Shown here in pieces: positions 51,870-60,903 of a stretch of 64,000 nt of DNA. A model generated the notes under the pieces. The model was not told the origin of the DNA. It did not search any database and was given only the letters and a program-made list of their open reading frames with translations. Made by a program: the position numbers and the translations under genes. Origin of the DNA: Caproicibacterium lactatifermentans (lineage in GTDB: Bacteria; Bacillota; Clostridia; Oscillospirales; Acutalibacteraceae); contig NZ_CP046051.1 of assembly GCF_013315815.1 (NCBI RefSeq), positions 1,903,501 through 1,967,500 of the forward strand. The letters are read 5' to 3'. Position 1 is the first letter of the stretch. Every line of letters begins with the position of its first letter.

Positions 51870-54317
51870 TTATTCCGGCTGATAAGCCTCCATGGTATAT
51901 GCTTCCAAAATATCACCGATTTTAATATCGGAGAATTTTTCCAGGCAGATGCCGCAGTCATAGCCTTCCACAACTTCCTTTACGTCATCCTTAAAGCGGC
52001 GCAGAGAAGCGATTGTATCATCTGCCACGACAATGCCGTCACGCACAACACGCGCACTGGCACCGCGGGTAATCTTTCCGGAGACCACATGGGCGCCAAT
52101 AACAAGGCCAACACTGCTGATTTTGTAGGTCTCGCGGCATTCGGCACGGCCAAGCTGTACTTCGCGGTACTTCGGGTCCAGCATGCCTTTCATAGCGGAT
52201 TCAATTTCCTGAATGCAGTCATAAATGACACGGTACAGACGAATATCCACACCATCACGCTTGGCGTTTTCCTCCGCGACCGGGTCCGGACGCACATTAA
52301 AGCCAACGATAATGGCGTTGCTGGCCGCTGCCAGCATGACATCGCTTTCGCTGATGGCACCAACAGCGCCGTGAATGACATTGACACGCACTTCATCATT
52401 GGAGATTTTCTCCAGTGATTGTGTAACTGCCTCAACCGAACCCTGCACATCCGCCTTAACAATCAGCTGTAACTCTTTCATATCGCCCAGCTGCATCTGC
52501 TCAAACAGGTTATCCAGGGTAACCTTGGTACGTGCGTTAAACTTCTCCTCTTTCTTAGCAGTGCGGCGCTGTTCCACCAGCTCACGGGCCAGACGTTCAT
52601 CCGAAACAGCGTTAAAGGTATCGCCGCCGGCCGGTACACTATCCAGACCGGTGACTTCCACCGGTACACTGGGCTTTGCCGAGGTAATTTCCCTGCCACT
52701 TTCGTTTGTCATTGCACGTACACGACCGACGCTGGTGCCTGCTACAACAATATCGCCCTGATGCAGGGTACCGTTTTGGACCAGCATGGTGGCAATCGGA
52801 CCGCGGCCCTTGTCCAGACGTGCTTCAATAATGACGCCCTTTGCCGGACGGTTCGGGTTCGCCTTCAGTTCCTTCATGTCTGCAACCAGCAGAATCATTT
52901 CCAGCAAGTCGTTCAGACCAGTTCCTGTTTTTGCGGAAACCGGAATACATGGCACGTTGCCGCCCCACTCTTCCGGCACAATGCCGTACTTTGTAAGCTG
53001 TTCCATAACCATCTGAGGATTGGCGCCGGGCTTATCTATTTTATTAACAGCAACAATGATATTGACCTTTGCTGCCTTTGCATGGTGAATTGCCTCAATG
53101 GTCTGCGGCATAACGCCGTCATCTGCCGCAACAACCAGGACCGCAATATCCGTTGCCATTGCACCGCGGGCACGCATGGTTGTAAAAGCCTCATGACCTG
53201 GAGTATCCAGGAACGTGACCATGCGGTCATTTACCTTAACCTGATATGCACCGATATGCTGTGTAATGCCGCCGGCTTCGCTGCTCGTCACATTGGTATG
53301 GCGGATAGCGTCCAACAGGCTTGTTTTGCCATGGTCAACATGGCCCATAACAACGACGACCGGCGCACGTGTTTCCAAATCTTCTTCTTTATCTTCGCTG
53401 TCATCAATAATCTGTTCCTCGATGGTGACTTCGACTTCTTTTTCCACCTTTGCGTGGAATTCCATTGCGACCAGAGAAGCCGTATCAAAATCGATTTCAT
53501 CGTTGATGGAAGCAAACACACCGTTCTGCATCAGCTTTTTAATCACTTCGGCAACGGTTGCTTTCAGACGCAGTGCCAGTTCGCCGACTGTAATGCTTTC
53601 CGGAATCTGCACGGTAATCGGCTTTGCCTTGCGTTCTGCCGCAATACGGCGCAGACGCTCAGCCTCTGTTTCTCTCTTGGGCCGACGGCCGCGGCGGTAG
53701 CGGGCACTTTTCTGATTCAGTTTCTGCTTATGCACAACATTGTCTGTCTTGACTTTTTCGTTTGCCAGACGGTCATATTTCTCATTGTATTTATCCAGTT
53801 CAACATCATGGGAGCGGGTATCTACAATGCGCTCGTGTGAATGGCGGGAAGCGTTGTCGTTGCCAAGGCCAATATGTCCAATAATCGTTGCCTTTTGGCG
53901 GATAGAGTCCTTTTTCGGCTTTGCTGCAGCACCTTTCTGCTGCGGCTTTCCGGGCTGTCGGTTGTTCTGGTTCCTATTTTGGTTCTGATTCTGGTTTTGG
54001 GCACCGCGGGCATTTCTGCCGGGACGACGGCCGTTGTTCTCCTGTTTCTTTGCTGCTTCTTTCAGCGGAATTTCTTTTGCCGAACCCTCTTCGGATACCG
54101 TCACGGCTCTTTCCTCCCGCTGTGCAAAGTAATCATTTAGGTCTTTTTTATTATTCTTCTGTGTAAAAGTTTCAAATACCAAATCCAGTTCGTCCTCATT
54201 TAAAGCAGTCATGTGCTTTTTTGTTTCGCCAGTGTATTTCTGCAGGACATCAATGACGTCCTTGTTTGGGACATTGAGATCCTTCGCTACCTCGTGCACC
54301 CGGTATTTAATCATCAT
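51870..54317 (-). CDS. infB: Translation initiation factor IF-2
   Basis: An 815-residue IF-2. The N-terminal IF2_N domain is followed by a low-complexity Asn/Gln/Arg/Lys region (about 100-150, rich in NQNQN repeats), a second IF2_N motif, then the GTPase with G1 [10 protein letters not shown]3 DTPGHEAF and G4 NKID, and the C-terminal beta barrels that bind initiator tRNA. It is the normal length. Tandem ATG codons at 54317 and 54314 follow GGAGG. Confidence 0.98.
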   Translation of the reverse strand: MMIKYRVHEVAKDLNVPNKDVIDVLQKYTGETKKHMTALNEDELDLVFETFTQKNNKKDLNDYFAQREERAVTVSEEGSAKEIPLKEAAKKQENNGRRPGRNARGAQNQNQNQNRNQNNRQPGKPQQKGAAAKPKKDSIRQKATIIGHIGLGNDNASRHSHERIVDTRSHDVELDKYNEKYDRLANEKVKTDNVVHKQKLNQKSARYRRGRRPKRETEAERLRRIAAERKAKPITVQIPESITVGELALRLKATVAEVIKKLMQNGVFASINDEIDFDTASLVAMEFHAKVEKEVEVTIEEQIIDDSEDKEEDLETRAPVVVVMGHVDHGKTSLLDAIRHTNVTSSEAGGITQHIGAYQVKVNDRMVTFLDTPGHEAFTTMRARGAMATDIAVLVVAADDGVMPQTIEAIHHAKAAKVNIIVAVNKIDKPGANPQMVMEQLTKYGIVPEEWGGNVPCIPVSAKTGTGLNDLLEMILLVADMKELKANPNRPAKGVIIEARLDKGRGPIATMLVQNGTLHQGDIVVAGTSVGRVRAMTNESGREITSAKPSVPVEVTGLDSVPAGGDTFNAVSDERLARELVEQRRTAKKEEKFNARTKVTLDNLFEQMQLGDMKELQLIVKADVQGSVEAVTQSLEKISNDEVRVNVIHGAVGAISESDVMLAAASNAIIVGFNVRPDPVAEENAKRDGVDIRLYRVIYDCIQEIESAMKGMLDPKYREVQLGRAECRETYKISSVGLVIGAHVVSGKITRGASARVVRDGIVVADDTIASLRRFKDDVKEVVEGYDCGICLEKFSDIKIGDILEAYTMEAYQPE

Positions 54318-54338
54318 ATTATAACATTCCTCCTCATC

Positions 54339-54647
54339 TCATCTGTCCGTACAAAGCGTCTTCAATTTATTGGCAAAGCCGGTGTCCTCCACTGCTGCGG
54401 CACCCGCATATTTTCCCAGCGCCGCGCCCATTTCTTCCATGGTGCAGCTCAATACACATACAGGTATGCCCATCTGCTGGGCGGCGTATTGAATGCCGCC
54501 CGCTGTGTGTGCGGAAAGGTCCCGCGCCAGCAGGACCAGCCGGGCTTTTCCGCTGCGCACACTTTCCAGCACAGGGTCATGGCCTAGCTGTATTCTACCG
54601 GCCCGGCGGCACAGTCCCAGCATGGACAGTATCTTATTCACAGGCAT
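54339..54647 (-). CDS. ylxQ: YlxQ-like L7Ae-family RNA-binding protein
   Basis: A 102-residue member of the L7Ae/L30e/S12e family, binding kink-turn RNA. It has the conserved MLGLCRRAGRIQLGHDPVLESVRSGKARLVLLARD. Start ATG 54647 lies within the end of ylxR (14-base overlap). It is located between ylxR and infB, the standard nusA-ylxR-ylxQ-infB order. Confidence 0.9.
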   Translation of the reverse strand: MPVNKILSMLGLCRRAGRIQLGHDPVLESVRSGKARLVLLARDLSAHTAGGIQYAAQQMGIPVCVLSCTMEEMGAALGKYAGAAAVEDTGFANKLKTLCTDR

Positions 54648-54909
54648 CCTGTTCCATCTCCTTCTCCATACGGTCATAAACTTCTTCCGGTATCTGGCAG
54701 GAAAAGGCCTTTTCAAAACGGCGTGCTTTGCATGCACGGCGCAGGCAGACAATACTGCGGCACACGTAGGCGCCCCGTCCCGGTTTGCGGCCGGTTAAAT
54801 CCAGTGAAATTTCCCCTTCGGGGGAACGCACCACTCGGACCAATTCTTTTTTTTGTTTCATCTCACCGCATCCGGTACACATCCGCAGCGGAACTTTTTT
54901 CTGGTGCAC
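54634..54909 (-). CDS. ylxR: YlxR/RnpM-family RNA-binding protein
   Basis: A 91-residue protein with the YlxR signature: PLRMCTGCGEMKQKKELVRVV, then GRKPGRGAYVCRSIVCLRRA. The family binds RNase P RNA in Bacillus (RnpM). The start is GTG 54909, 7 bases after AGGAGG; the upstream ATG (54936) leaves no ribosome site. It follows nusA after 114 bases and overlaps ylxQ. Confidence 0.93.
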   Translation of the reverse strand: MHQKKVPLRMCTGCGEMKQKKELVRVVRSPEGEISLDLTGRKPGRGAYVCRSIVCLRRACKARRFEKAFSCQIPEEVYDRMEKEMEQDACE

Positions 54910-55023
54910 TTGCAGGCCTCCTGACCAAACTGACATAAGCGTTCCAATAAATGAAGCACAGCCGGCGGGCAGTATGTAAAAAGAGGGACTGCCGCTTTAC
55001 AGACACAGACTGCCGTGGGCGGA

Positions 55024-56142
55024 TTACTCCTCCGGTTCAGCGATTTCCTTTTCCGGCTGCTGTGCCGACCCCTCAGTTTCCCCATCGCCGTAAAAACCGC
55101 TTTCCGGCTTAATGTCGATTTTCCAGCCTGTCAGCTTTGCCGCCAGGCGGGCATTTTGTCCCTTATTGCCGATTGCCAGGGACAGCTGGCTATCTGGTAC
55201 GGTAACACGGCAGGCATGGGAACCGTCCTCTGCCAACTCCACCGAAAGGACATTGGCCGGGGACAATGCGTTGGCAATAAACTGCTGTGGGTCATCGCTG
55301 TATTCGACAATATCGATTTTTTCACCGCCGAGTTCGTCGACAATGACGCCGACACGGCCGCCGCGTGCACCAATGCAGGCACCGACGGCGTCCACTGCTG
55401 GGTCGTGGGACAAAACTGCCAGCTTTGTACGGGAACCGGCTTCACGGGAAACGGCCTTAATTTCAACTGTGCCGTCGTAAATTTCCGGTACTTCTGTTTC
55501 AAACAGGCGTTTGACAAGATCCGGATGCGTGCGGCTGATAATCGCATGCGGGCCTTTTTCGGTATCACGCACATCTACAACATACACTTTGATATGGTCG
55601 CCGTCGCGGAATGTTTCGTTCTCCACCATTTCGCTGCGCGGCAGCAGTGCTTCACTTTTGCCGATGCGGACGGTCGCCGCTCCGGAGCGCGGGTCCACCC
55701 GCTCTACTATAGCATCCACCAGTTCTTGGTGCTTTGCCTGGAATTCCTTGAGCATCAAACCGCGCTCACCGGCACGAATGCCCTGCCGAATGACACCGCG
55801 TGCCTGATGCGCGGCAATGCGTCCGAACTCTTTGGTGTGCAGCTGTACGCTTACCTGGTCACCCTCGACACAGGTTGGGTCAATTCTGCGCGCCTTTTCC
55901 AGCATAATCTCATTGTTGGGGTCCAGAACATCGTCCACAACTTCTTTGCGCAGGAATACTTCAAATTCATTTTTGTCTTTGTTCAAATAGACAGAAACGT
56001 TGTCGTTGTCATAGCTGTTTTTGCAGGCTGTAGTGATTGCCTTACAAATCTGCTCGACCATATAGTCCTTCGGGATACCGCGCTCTTTCTCCAGCATTTC
56101 CAGGGATTCCACAATCCCGATGTCTTCCTCACTCGTTTTCAT
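55024..56142 (-). CDS. nusA: Transcription termination/antitermination factor NusA
   Basis: A 372-residue NusA: an N-terminal RNA polymerase-binding domain, an S1 domain (GTVEIKAVSREAGSR precedes the KH part), and two KH domains (GARGGRVGVIVDELGGEKIDIVEY, and LAIGNKGQNARLAAKLTGWKIDI). It has a short acidic tail in place of the gamma-proteobacterial AR domains. Start ATG 56142 follows GGAGG; it overlaps the rimP stop by 14 bases. Confidence 0.97.
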   Translation of the reverse strand: MKTSEEDIGIVESLEMLEKERGIPKDYMVEQICKAITTACKNSYDNDNVSVYLNKDKNEFEVFLRKEVVDDVLDPNNEIMLEKARRIDPTCVEGDQVSVQLHTKEFGRIAAHQARGVIRQGIRAGERGLMLKEFQAKHQELVDAIVERVDPRSGAATVRIGKSEALLPRSEMVENETFRDGDHIKVYVVDVRDTEKGPHAIISRTHPDLVKRLFETEVPEIYDGTVEIKAVSREAGSRTKLAVLSHDPAVDAVGACIGARGGRVGVIVDELGGEKIDIVEYSDDPQQFIANALSPANVLSVELAEDGSHACRVTVPDSQLSLAIGNKGQNARLAAKLTGWKIDIKPESGFYGDGETEGSAQQPEKEIAEPEE

Positions 56143-56632
56143 GGTTGCCTCCATCATCGTCATCGTACAGTTTTACCCAGGCCGTGTCCGCTGTGGGAAC
56201 CGTCATGGTTTCTCCCTGTTCGTTCTGTAGCGTCATAGCAGCATCCTTGTAAGCAGCCAGAGTCCCTATTACCTCACGGCTTCCATCTGCAAAGGGACGG
56301 ATAAAGCGCACCCATACCAGTCTGCCTATGCAGGCGGCAAAATGCTCCGGTCTAGTCAGCTGACGGTTAATGCCGGGGGAACTGACCTCCAGCGTATAGG
56401 AACCGGCAACCGCGTCCAGTGCATCCAGTGGTTTGTCGACCGCGTGCGTCATATTGACGCAGTCATCAATGGAAATGCCGCCCTCTTTGTCGATATAAAT
56501 ACGCAGATACCAGTCGGCGCCCTCTTTCACAAAGCGCACGTCCCACAGCTGAAGCCCCAGTTCTTCTGCCAGCGGCTGTGCCAGTTCCCGCACCGCCTGC
56601 GCGGTATTAGGGCCTTTTTTTCTTGCTGCCAT
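56129..56632 (-). CDS. rimP: Ribosome maturation factor RimP
   Basis: A 167-residue RimP, needed for 30S assembly: GLQLWDVRFVKEGADWYLRIYID and SIDDCVNMTHAVDKPLD are typical, with SSPGINRQLTRPEHF. It is the first gene of the rimP-nusA-infB operon and overlaps nusA by 14 bases. GAGG precedes ATG. The leader has a promoter and a strong hairpin that may act as an attenuator. Confidence 0.96.
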   Translation of the reverse strand: MAARKKGPNTAQAVRELAQPLAEELGLQLWDVRFVKEGADWYLRIYIDKEGGISIDDCVNMTHAVDKPLDALDAVAGSYTLEVSSPGINRQLTRPEHFAACIGRLVWVRFIRPFADGSREVIGTLAAYKDAAMTLQNEQGETMTVPTADTAWVKLYDDDDGGNHENE

Positions 56633-56659
56633 TGTTTCACCTCATAAAGTATATAATGC

Positions 56660-56688
56660 AAACAAAAGAGTGGGTCGCCCCACTCTTT
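56660..56688 (-). terminator. Terminator or attenuator in the rimP leader
   Basis: A perfect 10-bp stem AAAGAGTGGG/CCCACTCTTT (56688-56679 with 56674-56665) with a 4-base loop is followed by TTTTGTTT on the minus strand. It lies between the rimP promoter and rimP, so it is either the spoVT terminator or an attenuator. Confidence 0.7.
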
Positions 56689-56713
56689 CACCATTCCAGT
56701 CTATACCTTAGCC

Positions 56714-56742
56714 AGTTTAACATAAACACGGGTAAATTGCAA
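56714..56742 (-). promoter_or_regulatory. Promoter of the rimP-nusA operon
   Basis: Minus-strand TTGCAA (56742-56737) and TAAACT (56719-56714), spacer 17 bases, just after the spoVT gene. Confidence 0.6.
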
Positions 56743-56768
56743 GCCGTTTCGCAAAAAAACGGCTTCGT
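56741..56768 (-). terminator. Hairpin after spoVT
   Basis: On the minus strand AAGCCGTTT and AAACGGCTT pair around TTTTGCG, ending 12 bases from the spoVT stop. No run of T follows, so it may be weak. The -35 of the rimP promoter lies at its edge. Confidence 0.5.
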
Positions 56769-56779
56769 GCCGCCCTTTT

Positions 56780-57313
56780 TCAGCTTTCCAGCTGTTTCGC
56801 CAGAAAATCGGCCGCCAGCTGTGTCAATCGGCCGCCTTCCGCGGGCGCGCCGGTACCGCCGACAAGCAGGACCACTGCGCCGTGAACATCACTTTGCGCC
56901 AAAATGGGGCTTATCGCCACAGCGGCGCATTCTCCCATACCCTCCACAGGGTGCAGTTCCTTTCCCTCTGCCTGCACAAAGCTGTGACGGGCATTGATGC
57001 AGTCTTCCAGTTCCTGACTAATGCGCCGTTCCAGGTATTCCCGTTTTGAAACACCAGCAGCGGCAACTACATGGTCCCGGTCGCACACCAGCGCGGGTAC
57101 ACCAGCGGTTTTGCTGAGCACCTCTGCCATCTGGGTAGAAAACAACGACATTTCTCCAATCGGTGAATATTTTTTAAAAATGACGCCACCCTGATTGTCT
57201 GTAAAGATTTCCAGAGCATCGCCCTCTCGGATACGCAGTGTACGGCGGATTTCCTTCGGGATGACCACCCGCCCCAGGTCATCTATTCTTCTTACGATCC
57301 CGGTCGCTTTCAA
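56780..57313 (-). CDS. spoVT: Stage V sporulation transcription regulator SpoVT
   Basis: A 177-residue regulator active in the forespore late in sporulation. The N-terminal AbrB-type domain reads MKATGIVRRIDDLGRVVIPKEIRRTLRI; the C-terminal part is a GAF-like domain. The start is TTG 57313, 10 bases after GGGG, giving the family-standard N-terminus; another TTG lies 6 bases upstream. In Bacillus it is a sigma-G gene; an AT-rich upstream stretch is present but no clear sigma-G promoter was found. Confidence 0.95.
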   Translation of the reverse strand: MKATGIVRRIDDLGRVVIPKEIRRTLRIREGDALEIFTDNQGGVIFKKYSPIGEMSLFSTQMAEVLSKTAGVPALVCDRDHVVAAAGVSKREYLERRISQELEDCINARHSFVQAEGKELHPVEGMGECAAVAISPILAQSDVHGAVVLLVGGTGAPAEGGRLTQLAADFLAKQLES

Positions 57314-57450
57314 TACCAAACATCCCCTTCATCAAAGTTACTCCCTATTCTTTCAGGTAAGGTTTAGTATTTACAGCAATTCAAAAAATACGCTATGTAC
57401 CAGTATTTTGCAATAGAATATACCGATTATTGTCAAAAAGGGGGATTCCT

Positions 57451-58089
57451 CTACTCAGATGCGCGGTGCAGCGCCGTCACGGCGGCTTTATAGTCCGCCT
57501 TTCCAACAATAGCACTGCCCGCGACAAAGATTTCCACGCCGGCCTCAGCCGCCGCATGGATAGTGTCCGGATTAATACCACCGTCTATTTCCACCGGCAG
57601 CTGCGGTGCTTCTTTTTTCAGCCAGCGAACTTTTTCCAGCATGGCTGGGTTGAATTTCTGGCCGCCGAACCCCGGTTCCACGCTCATGATGAGAACCATG
57701 TCTACCTGTGAAAGATAGGGCCGTAGTGCGGTGACCGGTGTCCCCGGCTTAACGGAAATACCGGCCTTCGCTCCGGCCGCATGGATTTGCTGAATGGTCT
57801 GCGCCGGGTCGCCCTCCGCTTCCAGATGGAACGTGACCACATCGGCACCCGCCTGAATAAATTGTGGAATGTATGCTTGCGGCTGTGAAATCATTAAATG
57901 TACGTCCAGCGGCTTTTCCGTCAGCGGCCGCAGGGAATGCACCATATTCGGGCCAAATGTAATATTTGGCACAAAGTGGCCATCCATGACGTCCACATGT
58001 ACCCAATCCGCACCGGCACGGTCCAGCTGACGGACCTCGGTGCCAAGGTCTGCAAAGTTCGCTCCCAAAATAGATACTGCGATTTTCAT
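57451..58089 (-). CDS. rpe: Ribulose-phosphate 3-epimerase
   Basis: A 212-residue TIM barrel interconverting ribulose-5-P and xylulose-5-P in the pentose phosphate pathway. Catalytic features: ILGANFADLG, HVDVMDGHFVPN (metal ligands), VHLMIS, and VEIDGGINPDT at the C-terminal end. Normal length is about 215-220. Start ATG 58089 follows GAGGAGG. The leader holds a terminator that separates it from the upstream gene. Confidence 0.96.
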   Translation of the reverse strand: MKIAVSILGANFADLGTEVRQLDRAGADWVHVDVMDGHFVPNITFGPNMVHSLRPLTEKPLDVHLMISQPQAYIPQFIQAGADVVTFHLEAEGDPAQTIQQIHAAGAKAGISVKPGTPVTALRPYLSQVDMVLIMSVEPGFGGQKFNPAMLEKVRWLKKEAPQLPVEIDGGINPDTIHAAAEAGVEIFVAGSAIVGKADYKAAVTALHRASE

Positions 58090-58150
58090 AGTTTGCTCCT
58101 CCTCGCCTTTCCTATCCTGATTGTACCACAAAAATACCGGCACGAAAATA

Positions 58151-58187
58151 AGAAAAAGACCGGCGGGGTATCTAACGCCCGTCGGTC
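58151..58187 (-). terminator. Intrinsic terminator upstream of rpe
   Basis: On the minus strand GACCGACGGGCG pairs with CCCCGCCGGTC (58187-58176 with 58168-58158) around TTAGATA, and T residues follow (58157-58151). It lies 62 bases before rpe and ends the upstream membrane-protein transcript. Confidence 0.75.
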
Positions 58188-58303
58188 CCATCTATGATTA
58201 AGCGGTTAAAAAGCTTTGCCCCGCACTTACAGTCTATGCACATAGCATCTGTTTGTGCGGCCCGCCCTGCAGTTCATTTTGTTTTTGGAAAAAGTGGATA
58301 TGG

Positions 58304-58663
58304 TTAAGCAACGTTTTCCGTGACGTTTTCAAGTTCCCGTTCCACCATGGCGAGGTCCTCCTGCAGGCGTTCCTCTTCCCAGCATTGTCTTTCCGCACGG
58401 CGCCGCCGGGTAATTTGTGCGGCCCGGCGGTCATGCCGCTCTGTCAGCAGGGACAGCACGGTACAACCGATTAGAACGAGTCCCAGTACTGCCTCAACCG
58501 CAGCCAAACCGGCGCTGTCCTGCTGCAGGATAACTGACATACCGCCAGTCAGTGCAAGCAAGAGACACAGGGAACGGCTTTTCTGGACCTGCGGGTGAAA
58601 AAATGTGTTCAGCAGCAAAGACGCCGCCAGCAGCAGCAGTCCCACATAAATACATCCGTTCAT
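58304..58663 (-). CDS. Small membrane protein with C-terminal coiled coil
   Basis: A 119-residue protein of unknown function. Three hydrophobic segments (about 4-22, 33-48, 58-76) are followed by a strongly charged Arg/Glu-rich helix (RRAAQITRRRRAERQCWEEERLQEDLAMVERELE) that probably forms a coiled coil in the cytoplasm. Start ATG 58663 has AGGAGG upstream; the upstream open frame is not needed. No functional partner is evident from its neighbours. Confidence 0.6.
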   Translation of the reverse strand: MNGCIYVGLLLLAASLLLNTFFHPQVQKSRSLCLLLALTGGMSVILQQDSAGLAAVEAVLGLVLIGCTVLSLLTERHDRRAAQITRRRRAERQCWEEERLQEDLAMVERELENVTENVA

Positions 58664-58825
58664 GAAAAAAACCTCCTGTGTCCTTTTAACAGCAAAACAT
58701 ATTTTCCATATAAAGTAAAAAACTTGTGTAATTGTTATTATCATAGCATTTTTATCTCAGGTTTGCAAGACTTTCATTACAAATCCTTCATAAATTCGCG
58801 CAAATCGTAACAAATTCCATACAAA

Positions 58826-58868
58826 ATAAAAAAGCCCGCATCTGCACGGATTTTTCCTGCAGACACGG
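58826..58868 (-). terminator. Terminator after the 3D-domain protein
   Basis: TCTGCA/TGCAGA core with extended imperfect arms on the minus strand is followed by TTTTTTATTTT. It lies about 20-60 bases after the stop. Confidence 0.65.
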
Positions 58869-58887
58869 AGCCCTATTGTTTTTCTGT

Positions 58888-60108
58888 TCAGTTGAGAATG
58901 TAAATATTCATGCTGCGGCGTCCGAAGTTTTCGCACTCCGATTCCGAGTTCATGTACAAGTCAACCATGGTAGAACTGGTGTTTACAAATCCACCGGTAT
59001 CTGCCGCGACCGCATAGCCATACACATAGCTGCCGTCAGCGGAAGTGATGTACAAACGTGTGCCATAGGGAATCACGTTCGGATTGACTGCTACACGTCC
59101 CACTGCCGCGGGCAAGCCGGTGGCGGTGGTGCCGCCGCCAGTATATGCTGTGCACATACCGGTCAGCATACGGCTGTAAGAAAGGCCGCTGGCTGTGGTC
59201 TTTTTACTGCTGGAGGAAGCCGTTGCTGTCTTCTTAGCAGTAGATTGGCTGGAACTGCTCTTCTCGGCAGCCGGCTGCTCTGTTTCTTTCACTTTGGTTC
59301 CCTTGACAACAATGCGGTTCACAGCTTCTTTTACAACAGAAGCGGAAACTTTTTCGGTTTTATCTTTTTTACCATCTATGTACTTTGTGCGGTACACAAT
59401 CTTTCTGGTACCATTGCGGCCGGATGACTGCACTTCTGTGTGGCCCGCCAGCAGGCTGCTGTCTTCCTTGACGACTGTTTCATAAGGAATTTCTTCCGTA
59501 GTGGAAGTCTCCTTATAAGTGACACGGGAAACGGAAACGGTCTTTTTGTCGGAATCGGTACGCACTTCATCGTTCGTATTCAGCGCAACACCCGCCTTGT
59601 GGACGGATTCTTTTGCGGAAGCCGACACCGGCAGGATTACCTGGGACTTCACCCCGTCTGCTTCTACCGTAACAATGTGGTTGCGGTTGACGTTAATTCG
59701 GGTGTTTTTCGACATCACCTGATCCAGCGGCACATTGACGGTATCCACTGTGCCCAGCTTTATACCGGCCTGCGCCAGCACCTGCCGTGCAGTATCACCG
59801 TAATGGGCGGTAACGATGGAGTAATTGCCGTCCGCCGCGACGGTCACGGGGTAAGCGGTCCGGACATCAACCTTTATGTTTCCCTCCGGACTTGCGGAAC
59901 GCAGGACCAAGTCACCGTTGTTTATGGTAACGCCTGCTTTTTTCAGGATGTCGTTCGTGTCACTGCTCGTCAGCATGTAAAGTGCTTTGCTTTCTCCGTT
60001 TTTGGTCACGGTCGCGGTTTCTGTGGCGGCCATGGCTGTACCGGCGGTGCCCAACCCAAAGGTAAAGACAGCGCCCAGTGCAAGTAACGTTCTGCTTGCC
60101 TTATGCAT
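58888..60108 (-). CDS. Secreted G5/DUF348/3D-domain protein, YabE-like
   Basis: A 406-residue exported protein. Signal peptide residues 1-27 (ends TAMAA). Then three DUF348 ubiquitin-like repeats (about 30-190), a G5 domain (about 195-265), a Ser/Lys/Thr linker (about 275-305), and a C-terminal 3D domain with CTAYTGGG, AADTGGF and VDLYM. Related Sps/YabE/Rpf-type proteins remodel peptidoglycan during growth resumption. The first of the three aspartates that name the 3D domain is Asn here (AVNPNVIP). AGGTG precedes ATG. Confidence 0.9.
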   Translation of the reverse strand: MHKASRTLLALGAVFTFGLGTAGTAMAATETATVTKNGESKALYMLTSSDTNDILKKAGVTINNGDLVLRSASPEGNIKVDVRTAYPVTVAADGNYSIVTAHYGDTARQVLAQAGIKLGTVDTVNVPLDQVMSKNTRINVNRNHIVTVEADGVKSQVILPVSASAKESVHKAGVALNTNDEVRTDSDKKTVSVSRVTYKETSTTEEIPYETVVKEDSSLLAGHTEVQSSGRNGTRKIVYRTKYIDGKKDKTEKVSASVVKEAVNRIVVKGTKVKETEQPAAEKSSSSQSTAKKTATASSSSKKTTASGLSYSRMLTGMCTAYTGGGTTATGLPAAVGRVAVNPNVIPYGTRLYITSADGSYVYGYAVAADTGGFVNTSSTMVDLYMNSESECENFGRRSMNIYILN

Positions 60109-60225
60109 TCTGGTTCACCTGACTCTCTTCAATTCTTCATAACATTCTGTCATTGTTTTTTTCAGCGTACATATGCAGCACCGAACCATGCGGTCGGCGG
60201 CTGGCTTTCTGCAGCCAACGATTGC

Positions 60226-60254
60226 ATGATACCTGTTCAAACTGTCTATGTCAA
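60226..60254 (-). promoter_or_regulatory. Promoter of the 3D/G5 wall protein
   Basis: Minus-strand TTGACA (60254-60249) and TATCAT (60231-60226), 17 bases apart. A leader of about 110 bases with a TGGCT...AGCCA hairpin follows before the gene. Confidence 0.8.
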
Positions 60255-60851
60255 GTTGTAAAATTTAAAGTTTTTGTACACTATGCACAACTAAATTCTC
60301 GGAAAAGTAATTAAAGATTCAAAATGTCCCTGCTTTTCGGGCCGGCTGGCGGCAGCATACTGCTGCTTTTCTGTACATTATGCATGAACTTTAACAATTA
60401 CAATTCTGTTACAAAGATTACATGAACGTTTACTCCCTTATTTTGATGAAAAATACAGCTTTTTAGGTGAGTAATTTAAAAAAACAGCGGTATTTTTTTC
60501 CCGCTGTGGTAGACAAAGATTTTTTGCTTTCAGCGGGTTTGTCATTTCTCACTGAAATCCCACCGAATGACAAAATTAAATCCTGAAAAGTATCAAATCA
60601 GTCGCATTCTGTTTCATATTTGTAACTGTTTTTCACCCACTTCATCCCTGCTTTGTGTAATTCGACCATGTCCATTCTCTTCTCTCTTTCGTAAGGAAAA
60701 CCAACGTTGAAAACTTTTTCTCCTCATTTCAATCTTGTATTCCCCATAAAAAGTATAATTATATTTCCGCATTGTGGTGCAAAGCATATAAAGGATTACC
60801 AGGGCTTTCCACCCCGCATGTTGAAAAGTGGTGAATAATTTTCTGCTGCAT
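60255..60851. other. Non-coding region upstream of the 3D/G5 gene
   Basis: About 600 bases without a secure gene. On the minus strand there is a possible promoter near 60770 (TATAAT/TATACT). Two overlapping small frames follow: 37 basic residues at 60727-60614 and 25 residues at 60675-60598; both have poor ribosome sites. Then comes the hairpin/terminator set at 60478-60600. Between 60300 and 60470 I see only AT-rich sequence with no gene. Confidence 0.5.
60478..60582 (-). ncRNA. Candidate attenuator or sRNA end with alternative hairpins
   Basis: The minus-strand RNA contains TTTGTCATT/AATGACAAA (a stem of 9), then CCCGCTG that can pair with CAGCGGG, and finally a terminator ACAGCGG/CCGCTGT (60506-60500 with 60490-60484) followed by T7. 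The CAGCGGG strand is shared by both last structures, so they exclude each other, as in antiterminator/terminator switches. No downstream gene follows directly; the next one begins 370 bases away behind its own promoter. Confidence 0.45.
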
Positions 60852-60885
60852 AAAAAAAGGCCCGGAAGCATTTGCTTCCGAGTCC
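60852..60885 (-). terminator. Terminator after rpsI
   Basis: On the minus strand GGACTCGGAAGC and GCTTCCGGGCC pair around an AAAT loop, followed by seven T residues. It lies 19 bases past the rpsI stop and closes the rplM-rpsI operon. Confidence 0.9.
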
Positions 60886-60903
60886 ATTTTTTCCATAAAT
60901 AAA

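Noticed and set aside
52761..53840. 359-codon plus-strand frame opposite infB
   Set aside because: An antisense shadow of IF-2 with cysteine- and histidine-rich composition and no promoter or SD.
55015..56238. 407-codon plus-strand frame opposite nusA
   Set aside because: A shadow frame; NusA on the other strand is unmistakable.
60109..60254. c-di-AMP (ydaO) riboswitch before the 3D/G5 wall gene
   Set aside because: Such genes often carry one, but the leader is only about 110 bases and none of the conserved ydaO segments was found.
60614..60871. 85-codon minus-strand frame in the non-coding region
   Set aside because: It starts inside the rpsI terminator and has no SD. Only its last 37 codons could be considered, and weakly.
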